From DAHUYF01 sp963838385 (GTDB taxonomy: Bacteria; Pseudomonadota; Alphaproteobacteria; ATCC43930; CGMCC-115725): 64,000 nt of DNA. Within the stretch, counting starts at the first letter, position 1. Every line of letters begins with the position of its first letter. Location: the NCBI GenBank assembly GCA_963838385.1, contig CAWIRE010000001.1, forward strand, positions 930,001 through 994,000. The letters run 5' to 3'. Below are positions 16,901 through 24,708 of the stretch, piece after piece. Position numbers and translations under genes: made by a program. The notes beneath the pieces are model-generated. The model searched no databases, was not told the DNA's origin, and saw only the letters and a list, made by a program, of their open reading frames with translations.

Positions 16901-17285
16901 GATATCGGCCCACGCCGTCGAGCCCGACCGCCGCTCGGAGGTGCTCTACGACGATTTCTTGGTGAAGCCGATCGACGTGCAGCTCTTCCTCGAGCGGCTG
17001 GCGCGGCTGCGCCGGATCGACTGGATCTACGATGAGCCGGCGGAGCCGGCCGCGCCGCCGGCGGAACCGTTCGCGCATGCGGAGATCAAGCCGCAGCACA
17101 TCGCCGAGCTGCGCCGGCTCGGCCGCATCGGCTATGTCCGCGGCATCCAGGCGAAGCTCGACGAGATCGAGGGCGAGGACCCCGCCTGCCACGCCTTCGT
17201 CGTCCATATGCGCTCGCTGGTGAAGGAGTTCGAGTTCGCGCGCTACATGGCGGCGCTGGAAACCCTGGACGCCGCCGATGCCTGA
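13917..17285 (+). CDS. Hybrid sensor histidine kinase with NCS1 permease-like sensor domain
   Basis: 1122 residues. About residues 10-475 are a purine/cytosine permease (NCS1)-like membrane domain with about a dozen hydrophobic segments ('TLEDYALRF', 'GGTITLSCGFSNAV', 'YGVDIDLLTRGAGFGYIG'). At about 495-538 comes a Cys-rich module (CSIC..., FCP, CSLCC, C...C) resembling a zinc-binding knuckle. Two further membrane spans lie at about 568-592 and 604-626, then a coiled coil, a HisKA box SHELRTPLNAVLGY (His near 682), an HATPase domain (N near 797, DTGVGI, GMGLGLT) and a receiver with Asp near 969 (LLLDVSMPGLDGW). GGAGG precedes the ATG. The likely role is to sense an extracellular N compound through the permease domain and control the divergent amide operon, with the regulator encoded 8 bp into its 3' end. 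Ligand and output are inferred. Confidence 0.9.
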   Translation: MAARQRILRVRREYNQWVANQTLEDYALRFTAKKARRWSSLRVANTALGAISFLALEAIGGTITLSCGFSNAVAAILAVGVLIFATGLPISYYAAKYGVDIDLLTRGAGFGYIGSTITSLIYASFTFIFFAIEAAIMSMALEKCFGVPLAVGYVISALVVIPLVTHGITFISRFQLWTQPVWAVLHLLPFLFIAAYSAHSFHDWTGFAGRAERGAAGFDLVLFGAAASVVLSLIAQIGEQVDFLRFLPPERPGNRIGRWSALLCAGPGWIVLGTLKLLAGSFLAYLAHEHGVALEKAAQPTEMYAVAFQYMISSPAAAAMLAGIFVVVSQLKINVTNSYAGSIAWSNFFSRLTHRHPGRVVWLVFNVTIALLLIELGVYAALERILALYSAIAAAWVGALVADLAINKPLGLSPPYIEFKRAHLYDINPVGVGAMLLASLAAGLAFTGVFGVTARALTPFVALAVAFVAAPLIAYATDGRYYIARKPRRSWAGETAVRCSICENPFEPEDTAFCPAYGGPICSLCCSLDSRCHDLCKPRGRLSSQLAALLGALVPAPLVARIDSRLGHYLGLLLLLGSVIGMTLAVIYLQIAPSSDLSSAVVRTAFWKIFFLLLIIAGIAAWLFVLTQESRKVAEEESRRQTTLLMREIAAHKRTDAQLQKAKEAAEAANLAKSRYVVGLSHELRTPLNAVLGYAQLLERDAAIPLHRRDAITVIRRSGEHLAGLIEGLLDISKIEAGRLRLHYEEVRIAEFLDQIVDMFRLQAVAKGIEFLFERPRRLPAAVHTDPKRLRQILINLLSNAIKFTEAGSVTLRLRYRSEIAEIEVEDTGVGIRAEDLRRVFEPFERIELPGGQVRPGMGLGLTITKLLTEIMGGDIAVTSTPGRGSIFRVKLLLAEITRPRLAAPAPASIRGYVGRRLTVLVGDDDPVHRHLMREILEPLGFSLIEAPDGTACLRLAEEQRPDVLLLDVSMPGLDGWSVARALRQLGHDETTIIMISAHAVEPDRRSEVLYDDFLVKPIDVQLFLERLARLRRIDWIYDEPAEPAAPPAEPFAHAEIKPQHIAELRRLGRIGYVRGIQAKLDEIEGEDPACHAFVVHMRSLVKEFEFARYMAALETLDAADA

Positions 17286-18195
17286 AGCGAAGCGGCGCGA
17301 CATCGTCATCGTGGTCGACGATTTGCCGGAGACGCTGCGCTTCCTCACCGACGCGCTGGAGGAGGCGGGCTTCACCGTGCTGGTGGCGCTGGCGGGCGCC
17401 GACGCGCTGCGGCTGGCGCAGGAGGTGACGCCCGACCTCGTGCTGATGGACGCGGTGATGCCGGGCATGGACGGGTTCGAGACCTGCCGCCGGCTGAAGG
17501 CGGTGAAGCATCTCGCCTATGTGCCGGTGATCTTCATGACCGGGCTCAGCGAGACCGAGCACATCGTCAAGGGGCTGGAGGCGGGCGGCGTCGACTACGT
17601 GGCGAAGCCCATCGTGCCCGACGAGCTCATCGCCCGCATGCAGGTCCACCTCGCCAATGCGCGGCTGGGGCAGAGCGCCCGCAACGCGCTCGACGCCGCC
17701 GGACGGTTCCTGCTGGCGGTCAACCGCGCCGGGCGGGTGCTGTGGTGCACGCCGCAGGCGAGCAAGCTGCTGGGCGCCGCGTTCGCCACCGACAGCTTCG
17801 AGCTGCCGCCGGAGATCATGCAGTGGCTCGCCGCGGTTCGCGAGCACGCCGCGGCCTCCGGCGAGCCGCCGGCGGCGCCCACCACCGGCGGCGAGCGGCG
17901 GTTCCAGCTCTCCTATATCGGCCAGATCGGCCCGGACGAGTTCCTGCTGCGCCTCATCGAGAGCGATCCCGCCGGCGAGGAGATCCTGCTGCGCCAGCGC
18001 TTCCAGCTGACGGCGCGCGAGGCCGACGTGCTGGTCTGGGTGGCACGCGGCAAATCCAACCGCGACGTCGGCGAGATCCTGGGACTGAGCCCGCGGACGG
18101 TGAACAAGCATCTGGAACAGATCTACGCCAAGCTCGGCGTCGAGAACCGCACCTCGGCCGCGGCGCTGGCGCTGAGGGCGCTCGACGGGCGGTGA
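17278..18195 (+). CDS. LuxR-family response regulator (REC-PAS-like-HTH)
   Basis: 305 residues. An N-terminal receiver domain carries the acidic pocket near D14/D15, phospho-Asp D58 in LMDAVMPGMDGF and a Lys in VAKPI. Residues about 130-235 resemble a PAS fold (FLLAVNRAGRVLWCTPQASKLLG). A C-terminal LuxR/GerE HTH (about 243-303) begins LTAREADVLVWVARGKSNRDVGEILG. Its ATG overlaps the end of the kinase gene by 8 bp, so the two are translationally coupled and form a cognate pair. It is the natural candidate to bind the dyad at 13520-13569. It converges on the next gene with only 2 bp between stops. Confidence 0.93.
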   Translation: MPEAKRRDIVIVVDDLPETLRFLTDALEEAGFTVLVALAGADALRLAQEVTPDLVLMDAVMPGMDGFETCRRLKAVKHLAYVPVIFMTGLSETEHIVKGLEAGGVDYVAKPIVPDELIARMQVHLANARLGQSARNALDAAGRFLLAVNRAGRVLWCTPQASKLLGAAFATDSFELPPEIMQWLAAVREHAAASGEPPAAPTTGGERRFQLSYIGQIGPDEFLLRLIESDPAGEEILLRQRFQLTAREADVLVWVARGKSNRDVGEILGLSPRTVNKHLEQIYAKLGVENRTSAAALALRALDGR

Positions 18196-18197
18196 GC

Positions 18198-19052
18198 TCA
18201 GAAACCCCGCCCGATCACCAGCAGCGCCCCGTTCGCCTCCTCCGCCGGCACCACCAGCGTGCCATCAGCCGCCTGGTCATGCGCGACCTGCCATTGCGTC
18301 AGATGATCGGCGGTGCGCGCGAGATCGCTGCTGACGAGGCTCAGCGCCGCCATCGCCGGCAGCGGCCGATCGAGCGCGATATCGGCCTCAGGATAGAGCG
18401 CCGAGATGTCGTCCGGGGTGGCGAAGATCAGGCGATGGTCGCCGACATGGACGGTCAGCACCGCATCCGTCATGGTCACCGCCGTGCCGAAGAGCCGCTC
18501 ATAGGCCTCGCGCAGCGGCCCGGTCGCCGCCACCATCACCGCGACGCCGGCGATGCCGGTGACGGCGTTGGCATGGACGAGCCAGCGCGGCCGGCGCACC
18601 AGCTCGGGGGTGAGGTGCTGGCAGATGAAGGCGGAGAGCGCCGGCGTCTCCTCCGGCGGCAGCGAGACCAGCTTGAAGCGCGGCAGCACCGTGCCCTCCG
18701 GCAGCTCGAGCTGCCGCGAGAGATCGCGCGGCGGCGTCGGATGGAGGCCGCGCCGCCGCAGCGCCTCGGCGGTGGCGTCGCCCGCGCGCGTCGCGAAGGC
18801 GAGGCCGCGCAGACCCTCGCCCTGGCGCAGGAAGGCGTCGAGCCCGCCGGTGCCCTGAGCGGCGTCAACCACGCCCAAGAGCTCGATATAGTCGCGCTCG
18901 AACATGACGCAGTAATTGCCGGTGCCCTGCTGCAGGTGCCGGCCGCGCGGCGTCAGCGTGAAGCCCAGCCGCGTCCAGCCCATGCGCGCGCGCTCCAGAT
19001 CGTCCACGGCAATGAGCACATGATCGATCCCGCAGAGCGGTTGCACCGTCAC
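18198..19052 (-). CDS. VOC/glyoxalase-like protein
   Basis: 284 residues from a GTG at 19052 whose GTGA overlaps the aldolase stop. The frame is open further upstream only because it runs antiframe through the aldolase gene. The N-terminus 'CGIDHVLIAVDDLERARMGWTRLGF' is the first beta-alpha-beta repeat of the vicinal-oxygen-chelate fold, and 'MFERDYIELLGV' carries the Glu often used for metal binding. A second, weaker repeat follows, as in Glyoxalase_3-type proteins. Being the last gene of the mtnP-mtnA-aldolase unit, it may process a product of that pathway. Function unknown. Confidence 0.85.
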   Translation of the reverse strand: MTVQPLCGIDHVLIAVDDLERARMGWTRLGFTLTPRGRHLQQGTGNYCVMFERDYIELLGVVDAAQGTGGLDAFLRQGEGLRGLAFATRAGDATAEALRRRGLHPTPPRDLSRQLELPEGTVLPRFKLVSLPPEETPALSAFICQHLTPELVRRPRWLVHANAVTGIAGVAVMVAATGPLREAYERLFGTAVTMTDAVLTVHVGDHRLIFATPDDISALYPEADIALDRPLPAMAALSLVSSDLARTADHLTQWQVAHDQAADGTLVVPAEEANGALLVIGRGF

Positions 19053-21109
19053 CGCAAGCTGGCCTCGATGTTGCCGCCGTCGACGGTGACGATGGCGGCG
19101 GTGGTGGTGCGCGCCTGCGCCAGGAAGACGAAAGCCTCCGCCACGTCCTCGGCCGTGACCTCGCGCTTCAGCAGATTGCCGCTCATATAGGTCTCGGCCG
19201 AGACGCCGCGGGCGCCGGAGCGGGCGGCGATCATCGCCTCCGTCAAAAGGCCGCTGCGGATGCGGTCGGCGTTGACCGCGTTGGCGCGGATGCCGTCGGC
19301 GCCATGATCGAGCGCGTATTGCTTCATCAGCGACAAGGTCGCCGCCTTGGGCAGGCCGTAGGGGCCGAAATCGCGGCCGGGATTGACCGCCTGCTTGGAG
19401 ACGTTGAACAGCAGCGCGCCGCCCGTCCCTTGCGCCCGCATGATCCTGACCGCGCTCTGCGCCACCGCCTGATGGGCGAAGAAATTGAGCTCGAAGGAGC
19501 GGCGCAGCACCGCCTCCTCGACCTCGCCGATCGTGCCTTGCCAGGCGGCTCCGGCGTTGGAGACGACGATGTCGACGCCGCCGAAGGCTTCGGCCACGCG
19601 ATCGAAGGCGGCGCGCACCGCCGCCGCATCGGTGACGTCGCAGGCGAGCGCCAGGGCCGCGCCGCCGAGCGCGCGCGCCGTCGCCGCCGCCGCATCCGCC
19701 TCGCGGTCGAGCACCGCCACCTCGGCCCCGGCGCGCGCCATCGCCTTGGCGGTGGCGGCGCCGATGCCGCTGCCGCCGCCGGTCACCACCGCGACCTGGC
19801 GGGCGAGCGGCTTCTCGGCCGACTTGCCGAGCTTCGCCTGCTCCAGCGACCAGTATTCGACGTCGAACATGTCGGCCTCGCCGACGCATTCATAGCGCCC
19901 GATCGCCTCGGCGTCGGTGATCACGGCGATGGTGTTCTCGGCGATGTCGGCGGCGATCGCCGCATCCTTGGCCGAGGCGCCGAGCCCGAAGAGGCCGAGG
20001 CCGGGCACGAGCACCACGCGCGGCAGCGGATCGAGCTCGCTGCGCGGCGTCGCCTGCGACGCGTTGTGGCGGGCGAAATAGGCATGGTAGCGCCGGGCAT
20101 AGGCGTCGATCGCCGCCGCCACCTGGCCGCGCCAGGTCGCGATATCGCCGGCGGCCGGCGGTGGCACGACCAGCGGCCAGTTCTTGGTGCGGATGGTGTG
20201 GTCGGGCGTCACCACGCCGACCTGCGAGTAGCGCTCGAGCTCGATGCCGTTCACGTAATTGAGGATCTCCGGCGAGCGGCGGAAGCACAGCAGCTGCCGC
20301 CGGGCGATGCCGGTGGCGCGGTCGTTGGCGATGGCGGTGAGCCCGCGCAGCACCGGCGCCGCCTCCGCCACCGGGGCCGGCGCCGGCGGCAGCGCGGCGG
20401 CGGCGAAGACGTTGCGCCGTCCGCGCTTCAGCCGCTCCTCGGCGAGGCTCACCATGGTGATCATGCGCTCGTAGGCCTCGCGCGCATCGGCGCCGAAGGT
20501 GAAGATGCCGTGCTTCAGCAGGACGAGGCCCTCGACCGCGGGATCGGCCTCGTAGATCTCGGCCGCGCGCCTGGCCAGCGCGAAGCCGGGCATGATGTAG
20601 GGGACGAGCGCCATGCGACCGTCATAGACCTCGCGGCAGAGCACTTCCCCATCAGGTTGGTCGGTCAGCGCCAGCACCGCCGTCGAATGCGTGTGATCGA
20701 CGAATTTCTGCGGCAGGAAGGCATGGAGCAGCGTCTCGACCGACGGGTTGGGCGCGGCGCTGTCGAGGAGGTTGCCGCGCTGCGCGTTGACCATGTCCTC
20801 GTCGCTGAGCCGCTCCAGCCGGCGCAGCGCGCGCAGCGGCGCGAGCCGCACCGCCGGCAGCCCCGCAGGCTCGATATTGCCCATGTCCCAGCCCGAGCCC
20901 TTGACGCACAGCACCTCCACCTTATCGCCGAGCAGATCGGGCATCACCGTCTTGACCGAGCTGTTGCCGCCGCCATGCAGCACCAGGCGGGGATCGCCGC
21001 CCAGCAGCCGCGTGGTGTAGACGCGCAGCGCCAGGTCGCGGTTGATGCCCTTGTCGGCATAGCGCGCGACGAAGCCATCGGCGTCGCGGTCGGACCAGAG
21101 GCTCTTCAT
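19049..21109 (-). CDS. Class II aldolase fused to short-chain dehydrogenase (RhaD/YuxG-like)
   Basis: 686 residues. The first ~230 form a class II (fuculose/rhamnulose-1-phosphate type) aldolase domain with 'HGGGNSSVK', a metal-ligand region 'FVDHTHSTAVLAL' and 'LLKHGIFTFG'. A linker region of this bifunctional family follows. From about 433 comes an NAD(P)-dependent short-chain dehydrogenase: TGGGSGIG, NAG, the catalytic Ser in FNVSK and Y...K in YGLPKAA. The generic family reaction splits a ketose-1-phosphate into DHAP and an aldehyde, and the SDR then oxidises or reduces the aldehyde. It lies 14 bp after mtnA, so the likely substrate is 5-methylthio- or 5-deoxy-ribulose-1-phosphate rather than rhamnulose-1-phosphate; no rhamnose genes are present. 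Confidence 0.9.
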   Translation of the reverse strand: MKSLWSDRDADGFVARYADKGINRDLALRVYTTRLLGGDPRLVLHGGGNSSVKTVMPDLLGDKVEVLCVKGSGWDMGNIEPAGLPAVRLAPLRALRRLERLSDEDMVNAQRGNLLDSAAPNPSVETLLHAFLPQKFVDHTHSTAVLALTDQPDGEVLCREVYDGRMALVPYIMPGFALARRAAEIYEADPAVEGLVLLKHGIFTFGADAREAYERMITMVSLAEERLKRGRRNVFAAAALPPAPAPVAEAAPVLRGLTAIANDRATGIARRQLLCFRRSPEILNYVNGIELERYSQVGVVTPDHTIRTKNWPLVVPPPAAGDIATWRGQVAAAIDAYARRYHAYFARHNASQATPRSELDPLPRVVLVPGLGLFGLGASAKDAAIAADIAENTIAVITDAEAIGRYECVGEADMFDVEYWSLEQAKLGKSAEKPLARQVAVVTGGGSGIGAATAKAMARAGAEVAVLDREADAAAATARALGGAALALACDVTDAAAVRAAFDRVAEAFGGVDIVVSNAGAAWQGTIGEVEEAVLRRSFELNFFAHQAVAQSAVRIMRAQGTGGALLFNVSKQAVNPGRDFGPYGLPKAATLSLMKQYALDHGADGIRANAVNADRIRSGLLTEAMIAARSGARGVSAETYMSGNLLKREVTAEDVAEAFVFLAQARTTTAAIVTVDGGNIEASLR

Positions 21110-21123
21110 GGGATCGCTGCCTT

Positions 21124-22236
21124 CTACTCGCCTGCCAGCCGCGCCTGCCGCTCGGGGAACAGCGACAGCAGACCCGCGCGCGAGGCGGGGCAGACGCCGC
21201 GCTCGGTGATGAGGCCGTTGACGAGCCGCGCCGGGGTCACGTCGAAGGCGTAGTTGGCGGCCGGGCTGCCTTCCGGCACGAGCCGCACCCGCGCGATGCT
21301 GCCATCGGCCAGCCTGCCGGCGATCTCGGTCACCTCGGTCGCGTCGCGCTCCTCGATCGGGATGTCGCGCACGCCGTCCTCGATCGACCAGTCGATGGTC
21401 GGCGACGGCAGCGCCACGTAGAACGGCACGCCGTTGTCGTGCGCCGCCAGCGCCTTGAGATATGTCCCGATCTTGTTGGCGACATCGCCGGACGCGGTCG
21501 TGCGGTCGGTGCCGGTGATGCAGAGATCGACGCGGCCGTGCTGCATGAGATGGCCGCCGGCATTGTCGACGATGACGGTATGCGCCACGCCGTGCTGGCC
21601 GAGCTCCCAGGCGGTGAGGCTCGCCCCCTGATTGCGCGGCCGCGTCTCGTCGACCCAGACATGCAGCGGAATGCCGCGCTCATGCGCGGCATAGACCGGC
21701 GCCAGCGCCGTGCCCCAATCGACGGTGGCGAGCCAGCCGGCATTGCAATGGGTGAGCAGCTCGACCGGCCGGCGCTTGCCGGCGCGCTCCCAGGCCGCCT
21801 CGATCAGGCCGAGGCCGTGCTGGCCGAGGGCGCGGTTCATCGCCACATCCTCCTCGGCGATCTCGCCGGCGCGCCGATAGGCGGTGGCGCTGCGCTCCTC
21901 CGCGGGCAGCGGCCGCAGCAGGCCGCGCATCTCCTCGATCGCCCAGCGCAGATTGACCGCCGTCGGCCGCGTCGCCAGCAGCAGGGCGGAAGCCGCCTCG
22001 AGCGCGCGATCGGAAGGGTCCTGGCGCATGGCGAGCGCCATGCCGTAGGCGGCGGCGGCGCCGATCAGCGGCGCGCCGCGCACCAGCATGGCGCGGATGG
22101 CGTGCGCGGCCTCCGCAACCGTGCCGAGCCGCACGATCACCAGCTCATGCGGCAGGCGCGTCTGGTCGATGATGCCGACGGTAGCGCCGTCCGGCTCCAG
22201 CCAGATCGTGCGCATCGGCTTGCCACGGACGTTCAT
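21124..22236 (-). CDS. mtnA: S-methyl-5-thioribose-1-phosphate isomerase
   Basis: 370 residues, the usual MtnA length. The IF2B/MtnA fold shows 'MLVRGAPLIGAAAAYGMALA', 'LLTHCNAGWLATVDWGTALAP', 'DETRPRNQGASLTAWEL' and 'ITGTDRTTASGDVANKIGTY', including the catalytic Cys (THCN) and Asp (GTD). It converts methylthioribose-1-phosphate to methylthioribulose-1-phosphate; in the DHAP-shunt variant it also handles 5-deoxyribose-1-phosphate. GGGAG precedes the ATG. It stands between mtnP and the aldolase fusion; no mtnB, mtnC or mtnD is visible nearby, so the classical Met salvage pathway is not encoded here. Confidence 0.95.
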   Translation of the reverse strand: MNVRGKPMRTIWLEPDGATVGIIDQTRLPHELVIVRLGTVAEAAHAIRAMLVRGAPLIGAAAAYGMALAMRQDPSDRALEAASALLLATRPTAVNLRWAIEEMRGLLRPLPAEERSATAYRRAGEIAEEDVAMNRALGQHGLGLIEAAWERAGKRRPVELLTHCNAGWLATVDWGTALAPVYAAHERGIPLHVWVDETRPRNQGASLTAWELGQHGVAHTVIVDNAGGHLMQHGRVDLCITGTDRTTASGDVANKIGTYLKALAAHDNGVPFYVALPSPTIDWSIEDGVRDIPIEERDATEVTEIAGRLADGSIARVRLVPEGSPAANYAFDVTPARLVNGLITERGVCPASRAGLLSLFPERQARLAGE

Positions 22237-22308
22237 GGTCGCTCCCGGCGCGGCGAGACTATCGCCGCATCATACCGCCCCGCCCCGCACCCCGCCAGGA
22301 CCGGACGC

Positions 22309-23190
22309 TCAGCGTCCGGCAAGGACGCGGCCCGCAACCGCGTCGAGCTTCGCCAGCATCGCCGGATCGCGCGCCTCGGCCGCGGTGATGATGGCGTTGT
22401 CGAGCGCGTGCTGGCAGCCCTGCGGGCATGGAGCCTGCTGGCGGCCGAGCAGCGGCACCACCGCCTTCACCAGCGCGCGCGCCCGCTCGGCATTGGCGAG
22501 CAGCACGCCGACGATCATCTCGACGGTGACGTGGTCGTGATCGGGATGCCAGCAGTCGAAATCGGTGACCATGGCGACGGTGGCGTAGCAGAGCTCGGCC
22601 TCACGCGCGAGCTTGGCCTCCGGCATGTTGGTCATGCCCACCACCGAGCAGCCCCAGCTGCGATGCAGGTTGCTCTCGGCGAGCGTGGAGAATTGCGGGC
22701 CCTCCATGCAGATATAGCTGCCGCCGCGATGCAGCACGATGCCCGCCTCCTGGCCGGCGGCGGCGAGCGCGTCGCCGACCCTGCCGCAGACGGGATGGCC
22801 GAAGGCGACATGGGCGACGAGGCCGGTGCCGAAGAAGCTCTTGGCGCGCGCGAAGGTGCGGTCGATGAACTGGTCGGCGAGCACGAAGGCGCCGGGCGGC
22901 AGCTCCGCCTTGAGGCTGCCCACCGCCGAGAGCGAGATGAGCTCGGTCACGCCCGCCCGCTTCAGCGCGTCGATATTGGCGCGGAAGTTGATCTCCGAGG
23001 GCGGGATGCGGTGGCCGCGGCCGTGGCGCGGCAGGAAGACGACGCGCGTGCCGGCGAGCGTGCCGAAGCACAGCTCGTCGGAGGGCTCGCCGAAGGGCGA
23101 CTGGACCCGGCGCCATTCGATATCGACCAGCCCGTCGATCTGGTAGAGCCCGCTGCCGCCGATGATGCCGATGACCGGTGTCGATGCCAT
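22309..23190 (-). CDS. mtnP: S-methyl-5'-thioadenosine phosphorylase
   Basis: 293 residues from the ATG at 23190, preferred over an upstream start at 23217 because MASTPVIGIIGGSGLYQ is where the family begins and a GAGGGG site precedes it. Purine nucleoside phosphorylase fold with the phosphate loop GIIGGSGLY, 'VVFLPRHGRGHRIPPSEINFRANI', and 'CMEGPQFSTLAESNLHRSWG...VGMTNMPEAKLAREAELCY'. It splits MTA (or 5'-deoxyadenosine) with phosphate into adenine and the 1-phosphosugar. First gene of the salvage unit mtnP-mtnA-aldolase/SDR-VOC. Confidence 0.95.
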   Translation of the reverse strand: MASTPVIGIIGGSGLYQIDGLVDIEWRRVQSPFGEPSDELCFGTLAGTRVVFLPRHGRGHRIPPSEINFRANIDALKRAGVTELISLSAVGSLKAELPPGAFVLADQFIDRTFARAKSFFGTGLVAHVAFGHPVCGRVGDALAAAGQEAGIVLHRGGSYICMEGPQFSTLAESNLHRSWGCSVVGMTNMPEAKLAREAELCYATVAMVTDFDCWHPDHDHVTVEMIVGVLLANAERARALVKAVVPLLGRQQAPCPQGCQHALDNAIITAAEARDPAMLAKLDAVAGRVLAGR

Positions 23191-23278
23191 TGCCGAACTG
23201 CCCCTCGCGCGCCGCAATCAGCGCAGTCTTCCAGCCGCGTCGGCCCAGGGCAACAGGGAAGTTGGCGGCGGGCGGCGG

Positions 23279-23809
23279 CTATTTCGGCGCCAGCACCTCG
23301 CCGGGCGGCACCACCTTGAGCGCAAACGAGCTGGGCGCCTGGTCGGGGCCGAATGGTCCCGGCACCTTGTTGCTCACCGGCGGCAAGGTCTTGAGGAAGG
23401 CGACGATCGCATAGGCGTCGGCCTTGGTCAGCGTGGCAAGGGACCGCCAGGGCATCACCGGCGCCAGCACGCGCCCATCCGGCCGCTTGCCCGTCTGCAG
23501 CGCGGCGACGATCTGCGCCGCGCTCCAATTGCCGAGCCCGGTCGCCTTGTCCGGCGTCAGATTCGGACCATAGAAGGTGCCGGCATGGGGAATGTAGAAG
23601 CCGACATCGGAGCCGCCGAGATAGCGCTTCATGTCCGGCTTGCCCAGGAAATAGCCGGGCGTGTGGCAGTCGAAGCAGCCGCCGAGCGCCACGAGATACT
23701 GGCCGCGCTTCACCTGCCGGTCGCTCTTGCCGGCGGCAACCGACGACGAGGCCACGGCAACAAGGGCCGCGGCGCACAGCGCCACGCCCGACATCCAACG
23801 AACCATCAC
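23279..23809 (-). CDS. Secreted monohaem cytochrome c
   Basis: 176 residues with a Sec signal peptide (hydrophobic run about 8-24, Ala-rich cleavage site) and one haem-binding CFDCH at C45/C48/H49. A Met in APVMPW is the likely sixth ligand. The layout matches small class I cytochromes c found as electron carriers or as subunits of dehydrogenases. It lies on the same strand as, and downstream of, the bc1 operon, but a strong terminator separates them. The gap from its stop to the mtnP ATG is 88 bp. Partner enzyme unknown. Confidence 0.88.
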   Translation of the reverse strand: MMVRWMSGVALCAAALVAVASSSVAAGKSDRQVKRGQYLVALGGCFDCHTPGYFLGKPDMKRYLGGSDVGFYIPHAGTFYGPNLTPDKATGLGNWSAAQIVAALQTGKRPDGRVLAPVMPWRSLATLTKADAYAIVAFLKTLPPVSNKVPGPFGPDQAPSSFALKVVPPGEVLAPK

Positions 23810-23904
23810 TTCCCCCCAAGAAAGAGCTTCGCGAGCGGCGATTGGATCATATCGAGCGGCGACGTGCTATCGCGGCGAACGGGAATCTGGGAGCGCGGAC
23901 GAAA

Positions 23905-23932
23905 AAAAGCGGCACCCGGAGGCGCCGCTTTT
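23905..23932 (-). terminator. Rho-independent terminator of petABC
   Basis: A perfect 9-bp stem AAAAGCGGC / GCCGCTTTT (23905-23913 with 23924-23932, 10-base loop) is followed on the minus strand by further T residues (seven in a row counting the stem end). It begins 20 bp after the cytochrome c1 stop codon. Confidence 0.85.
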
Positions 23933-23952
23933 GCAGAACCGATTTTCGCGCC

Positions 23953-24708
23953 TCAGTGCAGCTCGGCCCAGATCTGGCGCTTGGCGCCGTAGAGCACGCC
24001 GGTCATCACCAGCAGGAAGATGAGCACCTTGGCGCCGGTGAATTTCCGCTCTTCCATCGTCGGCTCCGAGGCCCAGGCCAGGAAGGTGGTGACGTCATGC
24101 GCCTCCTGCGGCAGGGTCGGCTTGGTACCGCCGGCATATTGCACGTCGTCGCCGGCGAGCGGCGGCGGCATGGCGATCTGGTGGCCGGGGAAATAAATGT
24201 CGTACTGCATGTTGTCGGCCATCTTCACGCCGGGCGGCGGCGGCCTGAAGCCCTGCAGCAAGGCGTCAACGTAATCGGCGCCGCCTTCGCGCGCCTTGAT
24301 GATCAGCGAGAGGTCGGGCGGCAGCGCGCCGTTGAGCGCAGCCCGCGCCGCCTGCTCGTTGGGGAAAGGCGGCACGAAGGCGTCGGAGGGACGGCCCGGG
24401 CGCTGGTACATCTCGCCCTGATCGTTGGGTCCGTCGGTCACCTGCTTGCTGGCGGCGATCGCCTTGATCTCGTCCTCGCTGTAGCCGATGCCGGCGAGGT
24501 CGCGGTAGTGCAGCAGGTTCATCGAGTGGCAGTGCGAGCAGACCTCCTCATAGACCTCGAAGCCGCGCTGCGCCGCCGCGCGGTCGTAGGTGCCGAACGG
24601 CCCGTCGAAGGACCAGGACTGCTTGGGCGGCGGCACCTCTTCCTGAGCGCCGGCGGGAACCGCCGCCAAGGCGATCAGGGCGAGGCCGGCAAGGGCAAGG
24701 ACGCGCAT
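23953..24708 (-). CDS. petC: Cytochrome c1 of the bc1 complex
   Basis: 251 residues. Signal peptide 1-21 (cleavage after AGA), haem c motif CSHCH at C57/C60/H61, and a single C-terminal membrane anchor 'KVLIFLLVMTGVLYGAKRQIWAEL'. The 'YRDLAGIGYSEDE' and 'KMADNMQYDIYFPGHQIAMPPPL' stretches are cytochrome c1 signatures, the Met of the latter region serving as axial ligand. The ATG shares one base with the cytochrome b stop (TGATG). Periplasm-facing electron exit of complex III. Confidence 0.97.
   Translation of the reverse strand: MRVLALAGLALIALAAVPAGAQEEVPPPKQSWSFDGPFGTYDRAAAQRGFEVYEEVCSHCHSMNLLHYRDLAGIGYSEDEIKAIAASKQVTDGPNDQGEMYQRPGRPSDAFVPPFPNEQAARAALNGALPPDLSLIIKAREGGADYVDALLQGFRPPPPGVKMADNMQYDIYFPGHQIAMPPPLAGDDVQYAGGTKPTLPQEAHDVTTFLAWASEPTMEERKFTGAKVLIFLLVMTGVLYGAKRQIWAELH

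Noticed and set aside
19049..21109. Rhamnose catabolism locus
   Set aside because: Only the aldolase fusion resembles a rhamnose enzyme; the neighbours are mtnA and mtnP, and no rhamnose isomerase, kinase or transporter is present.
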